A stretch of 64,000 nt of DNA from Phaeosaccion multiseriatum (taxonomy: Eukaryota; Ochrophyta, other classes), in assembly GCA_965112735.1 (NCBI GenBank), contig OZ218952.1:4278001-4342000 (forward strand). The letters are read 5' to 3'. Both the position numbers and the translations under genes were made by a program. The notes under the pieces are model-generated. The model was not told the origin of the DNA and made no database searches. It saw nothing but the letters and a program-made list of their open reading frames with translations. Positions 46,162 to 56,529 of the stretch are shown here, piece after piece; within the stretch, counting starts at the first letter, position 1; every line of letters starts with the position of its first letter.

Positions 46162-47970
46162 CTAACTCCCTCCATCGACCCGCATCACCACCCTCCCCGG
46201 GTTGTGTTCGTCTTCCCATACTTCGACGCCAGGCCTCTCCTGCAAGTAGGCCAGCACCGCGGGCTTGAGAACGCTGACGCAGTCCTCGCTGCCTCGGCCC
46301 CGGCCTGTGATGACTTTGATCTCACCCTCCACCTTCTCCACTGAGAGCACGTGACGAAGCGCTGCCTTGCTCATTCCCCGGGTGAAGTCGTGCAAGTCCA
46401 TCTTCCTCCCAGGTTCGAGCCAGTGTGTGAAGACCCCTTGCGACACGGCCTCTGAGTACACCTCGTCAGCAGCCTCCTCGTCGCCACCCTCCTGCAAAGC
46501 GTCAACGGTAACCCTGTAGCTGAACACATTTGGCTTGAGTCCTACCGCCTTCATTTCTTTGAAGAGCTTCAGGGCCTCCACGTGGTTGTTGCCGTTGCCA
46601 CACGCAGTGATGGCTGCGCTGTAGCTGATCACATTAGGCTTGAGTCCTACCGCCTTCATCTCATTGAAGAGCTTCAGGGCCTCCGCGTGGTTACTGCCGT
46701 TGCCACACGCAGTAATGGCTGCACTGAAGCTGATCACATTAGGCCTGAGTCCTACCGCCTTCATCTCTTTGAAGAGCTTCAGGGCCTCCACGTGGTTGTT
46801 GTCGCCACATGCAGTGATGGCTGTGCTGTAGCTGATCACATCAGGCGTGAGTCCTACCGCCTTCATCTCTTTGAAAAGGTTCAGGGCCTCCACGTGGTTG
46901 TTGCCGTTGCCACACGCAGTAATGGCTGCACTATAGCTGATCACATTCGGCTTGAGTCCTGTCGCCTTCATCTCATTGAAAAGCTTCAGGGCCTCCACGT
47001 GATTGTTGTCGCCACATGCAGTAATGGCTGCACTATAGCTGATAACATCAGGCTTGAGTCCTACCGCCTTCATCTCCTTGAAAAGATTCAGAGCCTCGAC
47101 GTGATTGCTGCCGTTGCCACACGCAGTAATGGCTGCGTTATAGCTGATCACATTTGGCTTCAGTCCTACCGCCTTCATCTTCATCTTCATCTCCTTGAAG
47201 AGCTTCAGGGCCTCCACGTGGTTGTTGTCGTTGCCACATGCAGTAACGGCTGCACTGTAGCTGATCACATCAGGCGTGAGTCCTACCGCCTTCATCTCCT
47301 TGAAGAGCTTCAGGGCCTGGGCACTTTCGCCAGCTCTGCTATACGATGTGATGATAGTGCCGTAGGTCCTCTCGTTAGGGGCGATTCCTTCCTCCTTCAT
47401 CTCATTGAAGAGCTTCAGAGCCTCCACGTGGTTGTTGTCGTTGGCACACGCAGTAATAGTGGTACTGTAGCTGATAACATTAGGCTTGAGTCCTACCTCC
47501 TTCATCTCCCTGAGCAGACGCAAGGCCTCCACGTGGTTCTTGGCATTGGCACAAGCGGTAATGACTGAGTTATAGCTGACAACACTCGGCTCCATGCCCT
47601 CCTTCTTCATCTCTTCCAGAAGTTTCAAAGCGCCCCTCCACCGCCCGCACTTCCCAATCGCGGAAATCGCAGCACTCAAACAGTACGGATCGGGCTGCAG
47701 GCCCTCTCGCCGTGCGCGTTCCAGAGTAGGCGCGACTCTCTTCCAGTCCTTGCTTGCACCCAGAGCTTGGATCTCCCTCATGAGCTGCCTCTGTCTCGCC
47801 TTGTCACCCCCCCCCTGTCCCCCATTCGAGTAGCAGGACCATTGTGGGCATTGTGGAAGGGAGAGCGCAGCCTCTGCCCCACGTTCTGCAGCAGTGCTTC
47901 CTAACGGTCTTGCCCTCCTGCCAATGCAGGTCCTGACCCTCCTCAACGACATCACTCGCATCATCAGCAT
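46162..47970 (-). CDS. PPR-SMR protein, array copy 2
   Basis: Single exon, 602 residues, starting MLMMRVMSLRRVRTC at 47970. Same plan as copy 1: basic leader, ALGASKDWKRVAPTLERARR, about 14 PPR motifs, and an SMR domain (MDLHDFTRGMSKAALRHVLS, VITGRGRGSEDCVSVLKP). It has two more PPR motifs than copy 1, and one motif is lengthened by a duplicated KMKMK, a small in-frame slippage. The N-terminal 200 residues and C-terminal 100 residues are almost identical to copy 1, while repeat number differs. That is what unequal exchange within the repeats would give. Confidence 0.9.
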   Translation of the reverse strand: MLMMRVMSLRRVRTCIGRRARPLGSTAAERGAEAALSLPQCPQWSCYSNGGQGGGDKARQRQLMREIQALGASKDWKRVAPTLERARREGLQPDPYCLSAAISAIGKCGRWRGALKLLEEMKKEGMEPSVVSYNSVITACANAKNHVEALRLLREMKEVGLKPNVISYSTTITACANDNNHVEALKLFNEMKEEGIAPNERTYGTIITSYSRAGESAQALKLFKEMKAVGLTPDVISYSAAVTACGNDNNHVEALKLFKEMKMKMKAVGLKPNVISYNAAITACGNGSNHVEALNLFKEMKAVGLKPDVISYSAAITACGDNNHVEALKLFNEMKATGLKPNVISYSAAITACGNGNNHVEALNLFKEMKAVGLTPDVISYSTAITACGDNNHVEALKLFKEMKAVGLRPNVISFSAAITACGNGSNHAEALKLFNEMKAVGLKPNVISYSAAITACGNGNNHVEALKLFKEMKAVGLKPNVFSYRVTVDALQEGGDEEAADEVYSEAVSQGVFTHWLEPGRKMDLHDFTRGMSKAALRHVLSVEKVEGEIKVITGRGRGSEDCVSVLKPAVLAYLQERPGVEVWEDEHNPGRVVMRVDGGS

Positions 47971-48324
47971 TGCAGAGGTGTGTACGCAGAACAGCTTCTC
48001 CTCGGTTTTGTTGTTTTGTTTGAGACAAGAAGTCCTTATACTTGGCGACCACCTGCAGCAGCTGGTACTTCGTGAGCGGCTTTTTGATGGGTGTTTGAAT
48101 TTTTAATTTAGGGCGGGGTGGGCAGGGGGGGTGAGACGCAATGGGTCTCACCCGGGGTGACACCTAGCACGCCCGCGGCTTTTCATCACGCTCGACCTCG
48201 AGGGCTAAGTTCCCCGGGGCGGTGAGACATTACTTTTAGACAACCATAGATGGCACTTAAGGGTGTAATATATAGACCATCACGCTCCACATCACGCACA
48301 CACACATGCACACACACACACATA

Positions 48325-48372
<48 letters not shown>

Positions 48373-49032
48373 ACCCACACCATACACCCACACACGCCCT
48401 CAACCCCCCGACCCACGGCATCGCTACTGAGTGTGAGGTCCCTCTTGCTCGTGTGTCATAGTCCATCCAGAGCTTAATCCAGGCCTGCTTCCTCTGGTGT
48501 ATATAGAACGAGTCCTGGTTCCGCTGGGGTGGGGGCTCTTCTTCTCGTCCACTTTCTCTCCAAGGCAAGCGAATTGTTGATACATGTGTCCAAAATTACT
48601 TTTAAAATCATACCGCGCCATCCCGCAGGCACGTTGATACATCAGCATTATCCCCGCTCGACAGGCGTTCTCGGGCGTCCGGTTGGAGCTCTGCACAAAC
48701 CATAGCTTCCCCATCAGCAGCAGGGCTCTGCTCACAGGGCGAGATAGGCAGGCAGACAAGACCCGTCCCCAGTTTTGAAGTGGGCCCGAAAGGGTGGCCT
48801 GGCCATCCATGCTTCCGCCCAGGGGGGGGCGGGGGGTAGGCCCACCCACCTCTCGCCGGCCCGCTGGCTCGAGCTGCCCGCCATGGATGGAGACGTCGAC
48901 TAGCTAGAAGCTACTGCCAGGAAATGCGATCATCCAGCTCACTCCCGTTCAGAGAAGAGTGCACAGACAGAGAGATAGGCCGACACGCCTCAGCATCACA
49001 CAAACATTAATACAAAAGCGGAGTTGGTCTAC
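47971..49032 (+). repeat. PPR-array flank, copy 3, longest and most diverged
   Basis: Contains the leader of array copy 2, an inserted stretch (about 48,090-48,290) not seen in the other flanks, a (CA)n run (48298-48370), and the conserved block from about 48420 with TATATA at 48500-48505 in place of TATAAA. The MSTSRSHITL-type ATG is lost here: the matching region near 48570-48620 is rearranged. A GGGGGGGCGGGGGG stretch lies near 48822. Confidence 0.75.
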
Positions 49033-50520
49033 TTACTTCCCCAAGTGAATTCGCATCACCACTATCCCCGGATTCCGCTTCTGTACCCACGCTTCCACAC
49101 CCGGCCTCTCCTGCAAATAGGCCAGCACCACGGGCTTGAGAACGCTGACACCGCCCTCGCTGTGTCGGCCCCGCCCCGTCATGATTGTAATCTCTGTCCT
49201 TGCCTTCGCCTCTGCGAGCACGTGACGAAGCGCTGCCTTGCTTGTCCCCTTGGTGAATGAGTGCAAGTCCATCGTCCGCACCTGCCCCATTTTCTTCCAG
49301 TGGTTCCAGACCCGTTGCGACACAGCCTCTGCGTACAGTTCGTCAGCAGCCTCCTCGTCGCCAGCCTCCTCCAAAGCGTCAATCGTAGCGTTGTAGGATC
49401 GTTTATCAGGGGCGAGTCCTTTCTCCTTCATTTCATTGAAGAGCTTCACGGCCTCCACGTGGTTTTGGCCGTAACCACATGCAGCAACTACTGCATTAAA
49501 GCTATACACATTCGGCTTGAGTCCTACTGCCTTCATCTCATTGAAGAGCTTCAGGGCCTCCACGTGGCTGTTGTCATTGCCACATGCAGTAATGGCTGCA
49601 CTATAGCTTAAAACACTTGGCTTTAGTCCTATCGCTTTCATCTCCTTGAAGAGTTTCAGGGCCTCCATGTGGTTGTTGTCGTTGCCACATGCAGTAATGG
49701 CTGCACTGTAGGTCCTCTCATCAGGCCTGAGTCCTACCGCCTTCATCTCACCCAACAGCTTCAGGGCCTCAATGTGGTTGTTGTCGTTGCCACATGCAGT
49801 AATGGCTGCACTGTAGCTGATCACATTTGGCTTGATTCCTACCGCCTTCATCTCATTCAACAGCTTCAGGGCCTCCACATGGTTGTCTTCGTTGCCACAC
49901 ACAGTAATGACTGCGTTGTAACAGCATACATCTGGCGTGATACCTACCGCCCTCATCTCGAAAAATAGCTTCATGGCCTGGGTACTTTCGCCAGCTCTAC
50001 CACACGCGGTTATGGCAGCACAGTACGTCCTCTCTTTAGGGGCGATTCCTTCCACCTTCATCTCCCTGAATAGCTTCAGGGCCTGGGTACTTTCGCCAGC
50101 TCTGCCACACGCCGATATGATTGCAGTATAGCTGTACTCATCTGGTTCAATACCCTCCTTCTTCATCTCTTCCAGAAGTTTCAAAGCGCCCTTCCACCGC
50201 CCGCACTTCCCAATCGCGGAAATCGCGGCATTGAGACAGTACAGATTGGGCTTTAGCCCCCCTCGCCGTGCGCGTTCCAGAGTAGGCGCGACCCTCTTCC
50301 AGTCCCTGCTTGCACCCAGAGCTTGGATTTCCCTCATGAGCTGCTTCTGCCTCGCCTTGTCAACCCCCCCCTGTCCCCCCGAGTAGCAGGACGATTGTGG
50401 GCAGTGTGGATGGGAGAGCGCAGCCCCACTTTGCGCAGCGGTGCTTCCGAACGGTCTTGCCCTCCTACCAATGCAGGTCCTGACCACCCTCCTAAACGAC
50501 ATCACTTGCATCAACAGCAT
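49033..50520 (-). CDS. PPR-SMR protein, array copy 3
   Basis: Single exon, 495 residues, starting MLLMQVMSFRRVVRTC at 50520. Basic leader, ALGASRDWKRVAPTLERARR, about 11 PPR motifs that are more varied than in copies 1 and 2 (for example SFNAVVAACGYGQNHVEAV), and an SMR domain (MDLHSFTKGTSKAALRHVLA, IMTGRGRHSEGGVSVLKP). The TGRGRHS loop is closest of the set to the canonical SMR motif. It is the more diverged of the three short array genes, which suggests an older duplication. Confidence 0.9.
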   Translation of the reverse strand: MLLMQVMSFRRVVRTCIGRRARPFGSTAAQSGAALSHPHCPQSSCYSGGQGGVDKARQKQLMREIQALGASRDWKRVAPTLERARRGGLKPNLYCLNAAISAIGKCGRWKGALKLLEEMKKEGIEPDEYSYTAIISACGRAGESTQALKLFREMKVEGIAPKERTYCAAITACGRAGESTQAMKLFFEMRAVGITPDVCCYNAVITVCGNEDNHVEALKLLNEMKAVGIKPNVISYSAAITACGNDNNHIEALKLLGEMKAVGLRPDERTYSAAITACGNDNNHMEALKLFKEMKAIGLKPSVLSYSAAITACGNDNSHVEALKLFNEMKAVGLKPNVYSFNAVVAACGYGQNHVEAVKLFNEMKEKGLAPDKRSYNATIDALEEAGDEEAADELYAEAVSQRVWNHWKKMGQVRTMDLHSFTKGTSKAALRHVLAEAKARTEITIMTGRGRHSEGGVSVLKPVVLAYLQERPGVEAWVQKRNPGIVVMRIHLGK

Positions 50521-51380
50521 CGCAGATCGCCCTCACGGCACGCACGCAGATGCAGGTCGATGCAGGCAAGGAGAACAGAAGGAACCGACTTGGCGACCAC
50601 CCGCAGCAGTTGGTACTTCGTGATTCCCGATACTCTGTCAACTCTGAGAAGTAACGTCTCTTTTCCTCTATGTATGACTCGTCAGTCCTCCCCATCGGAA
50701 CAAAGTTGATACCAGCCAGAACCCTGTGTCGAATCGATCGTTCGTGCCGGGCCCTCGAGGCAAGATGCAAGAAAAAGCACATACGCACGCACACACACAC
50801 ACACACACGTGCACACCATACACCCACACTTGAGAGTGAGGTTCCTCTCGCTCGTGTTTCATAGTCATAGAGAGTAAGACCTGCTTCGTCTGGTGTATAA
50901 AGAACGAGTCCTATTCAAAGCTGAGAAGGGCAAGCGAATTGTAGCGAGAGATACTTCCATGAGTACTTCTCGTAGTCATATCACGCCCTCCAGGCGCGCG
51001 CTGATCCATCGACACTCAAGGGCGACACACTCGACGCCCAACTCATCTGCCGAGGGGGGTATGTCTCCCTCCCGAGGAGTCCCGAGGAGGTCCACAGGAG
51101 GTCCACAATCTACCCCTGCTCAACAAACTTTCTCGAGCATCCGATAAGAGCTGCTGAAACTGCAGCTTCACCGTCCGGGAGAGGCAGATAGGCAAGCCCT
51201 GTCCGCAGCCCACGAGCGGGCACGAAAGGGTGGCCTGGCCAGCCATCACAGCCATATGCTTCCGGCCCAAGAACATCGCTCTGCAGGCAGGCTATGCGAT
51301 CATCCAAATCACTCCCATTCAGAGAAGAGTGTGCATCCCAGAAGACAGGATGGGAAGCCAAACACAACCCGGCTGTCTGT
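50521..51380 (+). repeat. PPR-array flank, copy 4, with plus-strand TATA-like box
   Basis: Leader of array copy 3, a CA run (about 50784-50810), then the conserved block from about 50832 with TATAAA at 50896-50901, GCAAGCGAATTGTAGCGAGA near 50931 and a plus-strand ATG at 50958 (MSTSRSHITPSRR). Ends at the 3' end of array copy 4. Confidence 0.8.
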
Positions 51381-53978
51381 CTACTTCCCACCAGCAGCGA
51401 CTCGCATCACCACCAACCCTGGGTTGTGCTCATTTCCCAATGCTTCGACGCCAGGCCTCTCCTGCAAATAGGCCAGCACCGCGGGCTTGAGAGCGCTGAC
51501 GCCGTCCTCATTGCCTCGGCCCCAGCCTGTGATGACATTGATATCACCTTCCACCTTTTCCACGGAGAGCACGTGACGAAGCGCTGCCTTGCTCGTTCCC
51601 TTGGTGAAGGCGTGCAAGTCCATCTCCCTCCCCAGCACCGCCCAGTGTGTGTAAATACCTTGCGAGATGGCCGTTGCGTACAGTTCGTCAGCAGCCTCCT
51701 CGTCGCCACCGTCCTGCAAAGCGTCAATCGTAGCGTTGTAGCTTGCGAAGTCCGGCACGAGCCCTACCGCCTTCATCTCCCTCCACAAATCCAGCGCCTT
51801 TTCACTCTTGCCTGCTCTACCGCACGCTGTGATGGTAGCAGTGTAGACGAGTAGATTAGGGGGGCTTCCCTCTGCCTTCATCTCCTTCAATAAAGCGAAT
51901 GCCTCTGCGTCTTGGTTGGCGTTGGCAAACGCGGTGATGGTGGCACTGTAGCTGTAGGCGTCAGGACGAAGTCCCTCTGTCTTCATCTCCCTCAGCAATC
52001 TCAATGCCTCCTCACTTCTCCCAGCTCTGCCACACGCCATGATTGTGGCATTGTAACTGATAACGTTGGGGTCGAGTCCTTCCCTCTTCATCTCCCTCAA
52101 CAACGCCAATGCCACCTCATTCCGGCCAGCTCTGCCAGACGCCGTGATGGTGGTGTTGTAGGCGATTTCGTTAGGAGGGACTCCTACGGTCTTCATCTCT
52201 TTGAAGAGCTTCACGGCCTCCAAGGAGTTGTTGTCGTTGGCACAGGCAGTAATGGCGGCGCTGTAGCTCGTCACATCCGGCTTGAGTCCTTCCGCCTCGA
52301 TCTCACGGAGTAACTTCAGGGCCTCTGCACTTTGGCCAGCCCTGCCACATGCCGTGATGGTGGTGTTGTAACTTACAAGATCGGGGGCGAGTTCTACGGC
52401 CTTCATCTCCCTCAGCAACTCGATGGCCCGTAAGTGGTCCCTGGTGTTGGAGAAAGCTGAAATGGTGGCATTGTAGCTTTCCTCTGAAGGCTTGATCCCC
52501 TCCTTCTCCATCTCCCTCAGCAAGCTCAATGCCTCGGGACTACAGCCGACTCGGCTACACGCCGTGATTGCGGCATTGTAGCTGTAGACGTCTGGCTTGA
52601 GACCCTCTGCCTTTATCCGCTTGAACAAGCTCAGGGCCTCCTCACGGTTTTTGCCGTTGGCGCATGCTGTAATGGCTGCGTTATAGCACCGCACGTTCAG
52701 CTCGAAACCCTCCTCCTTGATTTCCTCCAGCAGGGCCAACGCGCCCTTCCAGCGCCCGCACTTGCCAAGCGCGGAAATCGCAGCACTCAAACAGTGCAGA
52801 CCGGGCTTCAGGCCTTCTCGCCGTGCGCGGCTCAGAGTAGGCGCAATCCTCCTCCAATCCTTCCTGCTTCCCAGAGCTTGGATCTCTTTCACGAGCTGCC
52901 CCTGCCGCAAAGTGTCATCCCCCCAATTAGAGTAGTAGGGCCATTGCTGCGGCAGCTGCTTCTGCTGAGGGAGAGTAGCCTCGATCCGCCGCAATTCTTC
53001 TCCCTCTTCAGTAGCGGTTGCATTGTAACAGTGCCCATTCGGCTTGATTCCAACCGCCTTCATCTCCTTGAATAGCTTCAGGGCCTGTGTACGTTCGCCA
53101 GCTGTGCTACACGCCGTGATGATAGTGCTGTAGGTCCTCTCGTTAGGGGCGATTCCCTCCTCCTTCATCTCATTGAAGAGCTTCAGGGCCTCCACGATGC
53201 TCTTGTCGTTGGCACATGCAGTAATGGCTGAAGTGTAGCTCGTAACATTGGGCTCGATGCCTTCCTCTTTCAGCTCTCTGAATAGCTTCAGGGCCTCTGC
53301 ACTCTTGCCAGCCCTGCCACATGCCGTGATGGTGGTGCTGTAGGTAATGACACTGGGGGGCAATCCTACGGCCTTCATCTCCCAAAAGAGCTTGATGGCT
53401 CCCATGTAGTCCTCCGCAGCGGAGAACGCTGAAAGGGTGGCATTGTAGCTTTCCTCCGTTGGCTTGATCCCCTCCCGCTCCATCTCCCTCAGCCAGCTCA
53501 ATGCCTCGGCACTATGGCCGACTCGGGCACATGCCGTGATTATAGCATTGTAACTGTATGCGTTTCGCTTGAGACCCTCTGCCTTTATCCGCTTGAACAA
53601 GTTCAGTGCCTCCTCACGGTTTCTGCCGTTGGCGCATGCTGTAATAGCTGCGGTATAGCACCGCTCGTCCGGCTTAAAGCCCTCCTTCTTCATCTCTTCC
53701 AGCAGGGCCAAAGCGCCCCTCCACCGCCCACACTTCCCAAGCGCAGAAATCGCAGCCTTCAAACAGTCCCGACTGGGCTTCAGGCCCTCTCGCCGTGCGC
53801 GTTCCAGAGTAGGTGCAACTCTCTTCCAGTCCTTGCTCGCACCCAGAGCTTTGATCTCCCTCATGAGCTTCATCTGCCGCAAATGTTTATCCTCTTTAGT
53901 AGAGAACTTCTGGTGAGGGAGGGACGAGTAGCAGGGTCTCGTCACCCTCCTCAACGACATCGTTCGCATCATCAGCAT
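51381..53978 (-). CDS. PPR-SMR protein, array copy 4, internally duplicated fusion
   Basis: Single exon, 865 residues from MLMMRTMSLRRVTRPC at 53978; the frame is open to 54029 with an earlier ATG. It contains two complete N-terminal modules: MREIKALGASKDWKRVAPTL near residue 35 and VKEIQALGSRKDWRRIAPTL near residue 365. Each is followed by the GLKP...CLxAAISALGKCGRW element and its own run of about 9-11 PPR motifs. Only one SMR domain is present, at the C-terminus (MDLHAFTKGTSKAALRHVLS, VITGWGRGNEDGVSALKP). It therefore looks like two tandem genes fused after loss of the first one's SMR end and stop. In its SMR loop the usual TGRG reads TGWG. The PPR motifs are more diverse than in copies 1 and 2. 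Confidence 0.9.
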   Translation of the reverse strand: MLMMRTMSLRRVTRPCYSSLPHQKFSTKEDKHLRQMKLMREIKALGASKDWKRVAPTLERARREGLKPSRDCLKAAISALGKCGRWRGALALLEEMKKEGFKPDERCYTAAITACANGRNREEALNLFKRIKAEGLKRNAYSYNAIITACARVGHSAEALSWLREMEREGIKPTEESYNATLSAFSAAEDYMGAIKLFWEMKAVGLPPSVITYSTTITACGRAGKSAEALKLFRELKEEGIEPNVTSYTSAITACANDKSIVEALKLFNEMKEEGIAPNERTYSTIITACSTAGERTQALKLFKEMKAVGIKPNGHCYNATATEEGEELRRIEATLPQQKQLPQQWPYYSNWGDDTLRQGQLVKEIQALGSRKDWRRIAPTLSRARREGLKPGLHCLSAAISALGKCGRWKGALALLEEIKEEGFELNVRCYNAAITACANGKNREEALSLFKRIKAEGLKPDVYSYNAAITACSRVGCSPEALSLLREMEKEGIKPSEESYNATISAFSNTRDHLRAIELLREMKAVELAPDLVSYNTTITACGRAGQSAEALKLLREIEAEGLKPDVTSYSAAITACANDNNSLEAVKLFKEMKTVGVPPNEIAYNTTITASGRAGRNEVALALLREMKREGLDPNVISYNATIMACGRAGRSEEALRLLREMKTEGLRPDAYSYSATITAFANANQDAEAFALLKEMKAEGSPPNLLVYTATITACGRAGKSEKALDLWREMKAVGLVPDFASYNATIDALQDGGDEEAADELYATAISQGIYTHWAVLGREMDLHAFTKGTSKAALRHVLSVEKVEGDINVITGWGRGNEDGVSALKPAVLAYLQERPGVEALGNEHNPGLVVMRVAAGGK

Positions 53979-54346
53979 GTTTTGTATCCCTCTTATGACG
54001 AGAAGAAGAACTGTGAGTACCCCTTCCATATTACCAACACGTTCGCCTGCCCGGTCATCACTCTCCTTTTTTTAGAACGCTTTTTTTCTTAGATTGTGGC
54101 TTCCTCGCCCTCCCAATCTCTATGTGACCCCCTTCCTTCACACCACTCCTGCCCTTGCTTTTCTATTTCCTCTTCTCTGTCTGTCTCTCTCCCTCTCTTC
54201 TCTTCTTCCATCCTTTCTCCCTCTTTTCTATCTTTCCTTCCGGTTTGCTCTCGCTGCACCTCTAATCCCACGACCTGGGAATATGCGACGGCGGAATCTG
54301 CTGCATCCCGCAGCGCGAAAACGAATGTCCTGAGGGCTGGTGTGGA
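53979..54346. promoter_or_regulatory. Divergent spacer between PPR array and GT41 gene
   Basis: A 368-bp region between opposed start codons, CT-rich from about 54,130 to 54,240. It should hold the promoters of array copy 4 and the GT41 gene. No TATA box is evident, and the conserved array flank is absent here. Confidence 0.5.
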
Positions 54347-56491
54347 ATGAGGGGCACCACAACGTCATGTCGACGAGCGCACCACTGCTGGATCGCTCTT
54401 CTGTTCGTCGTATGTCTCGTTGGATGGGTCAGAGGTCTCGAGGCCGACCATGCAGACGTTTCCCACGATTCCTCTCGCTTGCAGTCCCTTGGACGGTTGC
54501 ACGAGGAGCTTACGAAGCTTGCACACGGCGGAGATTACCCCGCGATGATGAGGCTCTTAATCGAGGAGGAAAGGAAGGTAGGTAGGCGTGATGATGATGA
54601 CGCGGCACCACATGTATTGCTTACAGGCCGGTGGATTTTCGTGCCTCCCTCTAACTGTATACTTCTACCTGCGCCACTTCCTCCCTCCCTCCCTCCCTCC
54701 CCGCTTATTCTCGCCACTTCCTCCCTCCCTCCCTCCCTCCCCGCTTATTCTCTCTATTGGGGGGGGGGGGGCAGTCTGGAAGTCTTGTTACTGCTTCTGA
54801 GGGACGAACGCCAAGCCTCTACTTCTTCCTGGGCCTCGCTCTCCACGGCCTCGGTAGCGTGGAGTCTGCAATCACCGCCTTCCGCGAGGCAGTTTCAGTC
54901 CAGTTAAGTCCTCGCCCCCAAGTCTTTTGTCACGCCCACTCACCTACTGCATCCATGAACGAACCACCCAGCCTCTCTCTGTGCGTCTCACCGCCTTGCC
55001 ATTCCTCTCCTATCCCCCTCTATCTGCAGACCTCGAGACATTGGGAGCTGGCTGAACCTGGGGGACAGTCTCTTACAATCGCAAGGTCCCGGCAGCGCTG
55101 TACAGGTAAGCATGGAAACCGTACTTGCCAGACTACCCTCCCCCCCCCCCCCCTTCACGAGCCTTCCCACTGTCCTGCCCTTCACCCTTCTTCCTCCCCT
55201 CCCATCAGGAGAGTTGTAAATATGTCTCTCGATGCGGTGTCCCCTTTATTTCGTTCATTCCCACCCACACGTCAACAGTCGTAACCCGGACACACACACA
55301 CGGAAGAGACAAGGAACCGACGAAACCTCTCGCCCTCTTCCTCTCTCGTCCTGCCCTTGCTCCATCTCCAGGTCTACGAGGGCATGCTTGCCCTGAATCT
55401 GCCCTTCGACATTAGCAAGCTCTACAAAGCACGCCAATGGGCGGCGGACTGGCGCGACGCGGATGTGATGGCCGCGCAACTAGTACAAGAGTTGATTGAG
55501 GCCAAGACCAAGGGACTCAGTGCACCCTTCTCACCGGCCGACTTTGCAGATTGCCATCCCTTATTATTGCGATGGATGACGGAGGGTATGCGGGTCTGCC
55601 GGAATCATACCTCGGCGACAGCGACTACAACAACGACAACAGCGACAATCCACGAAGTAGTGGCACCGCCACCAAGAGCCTTCAACAACGTCACCCTCTC
55701 CACCTCCCCCTCCCCAGGGCGGGGCAGCAGAGAACGACTTCGAGTGGGCTTTCTGTCGTCGGATTTTGGCGTGCATCCAGTGTCGCAGCTGTTACGAGGG
55801 GTGCTGGCAGGGGGCAATGGGGTGGGGCTCAATACCACTCTCGTCGAGGTCCACTGCTTTTCACTGGGGCAGCAGGATAGCTGGTGGAAGCGCAACATCT
55901 CCAGTCAAGTGCATCACTTTGAGGAAATGGGCGCCCTCAGCGTGCAGGACGCGGCAGCAAGGATTGGAACCTTCGATCTGCATGTGTTGGTGGACCTCAA
56001 CAGCCACACGCTCGGGACGGGCCTGCCTATTATGCGCCACTTAGCGGCGGCGGCGGCTGCTGCTGCTGCTGTTGTTTCGCCAACTGCTGCTACTACTGCT
56101 GCTGTATCACCAACTGCTACTGCTGCCGTGGTGCAGGTGTCCTGGCTTGGCCTGCCCCGCACGACCGGGGCTCCTTTCATTGACTTCTTCCTCTCCGACG
56201 CCGTCGCCTCTCCTCCTGCGGAGATGGCGCCTCATTTCCGAGAGAAGCTCATGCTGCTGCCCACGCCCATCTGCTACATGGCCAACGACTTCAATCAGAT
56301 GCACGGTAGCGCGGTGCTCGAGCCGAGGGCGAAGCGTATGGGCATCCCCGGTCTGCAAGACGTATCCGATGCGGCATTCCTCTTCGCAACGTTCAGCAAC
56401 TACCAGAAGATGAGCAAGGAGGCTTGGACGGCGTGGATGAACATCCTACAGCGCACTACTGCCCCTGCTGCGGAGAGCGTGCTGTGGATAC

Positions 56492-56529
<38 letters not shown>

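Noticed and set aside
46582-47568. 328-residue plus-strand frame opposite a PPR gene
   Set aside because: Antisense shadow of the PPR repeats; its repetitive LHVVVAVATCSNGC pattern is the reverse complement of the PPR motif.
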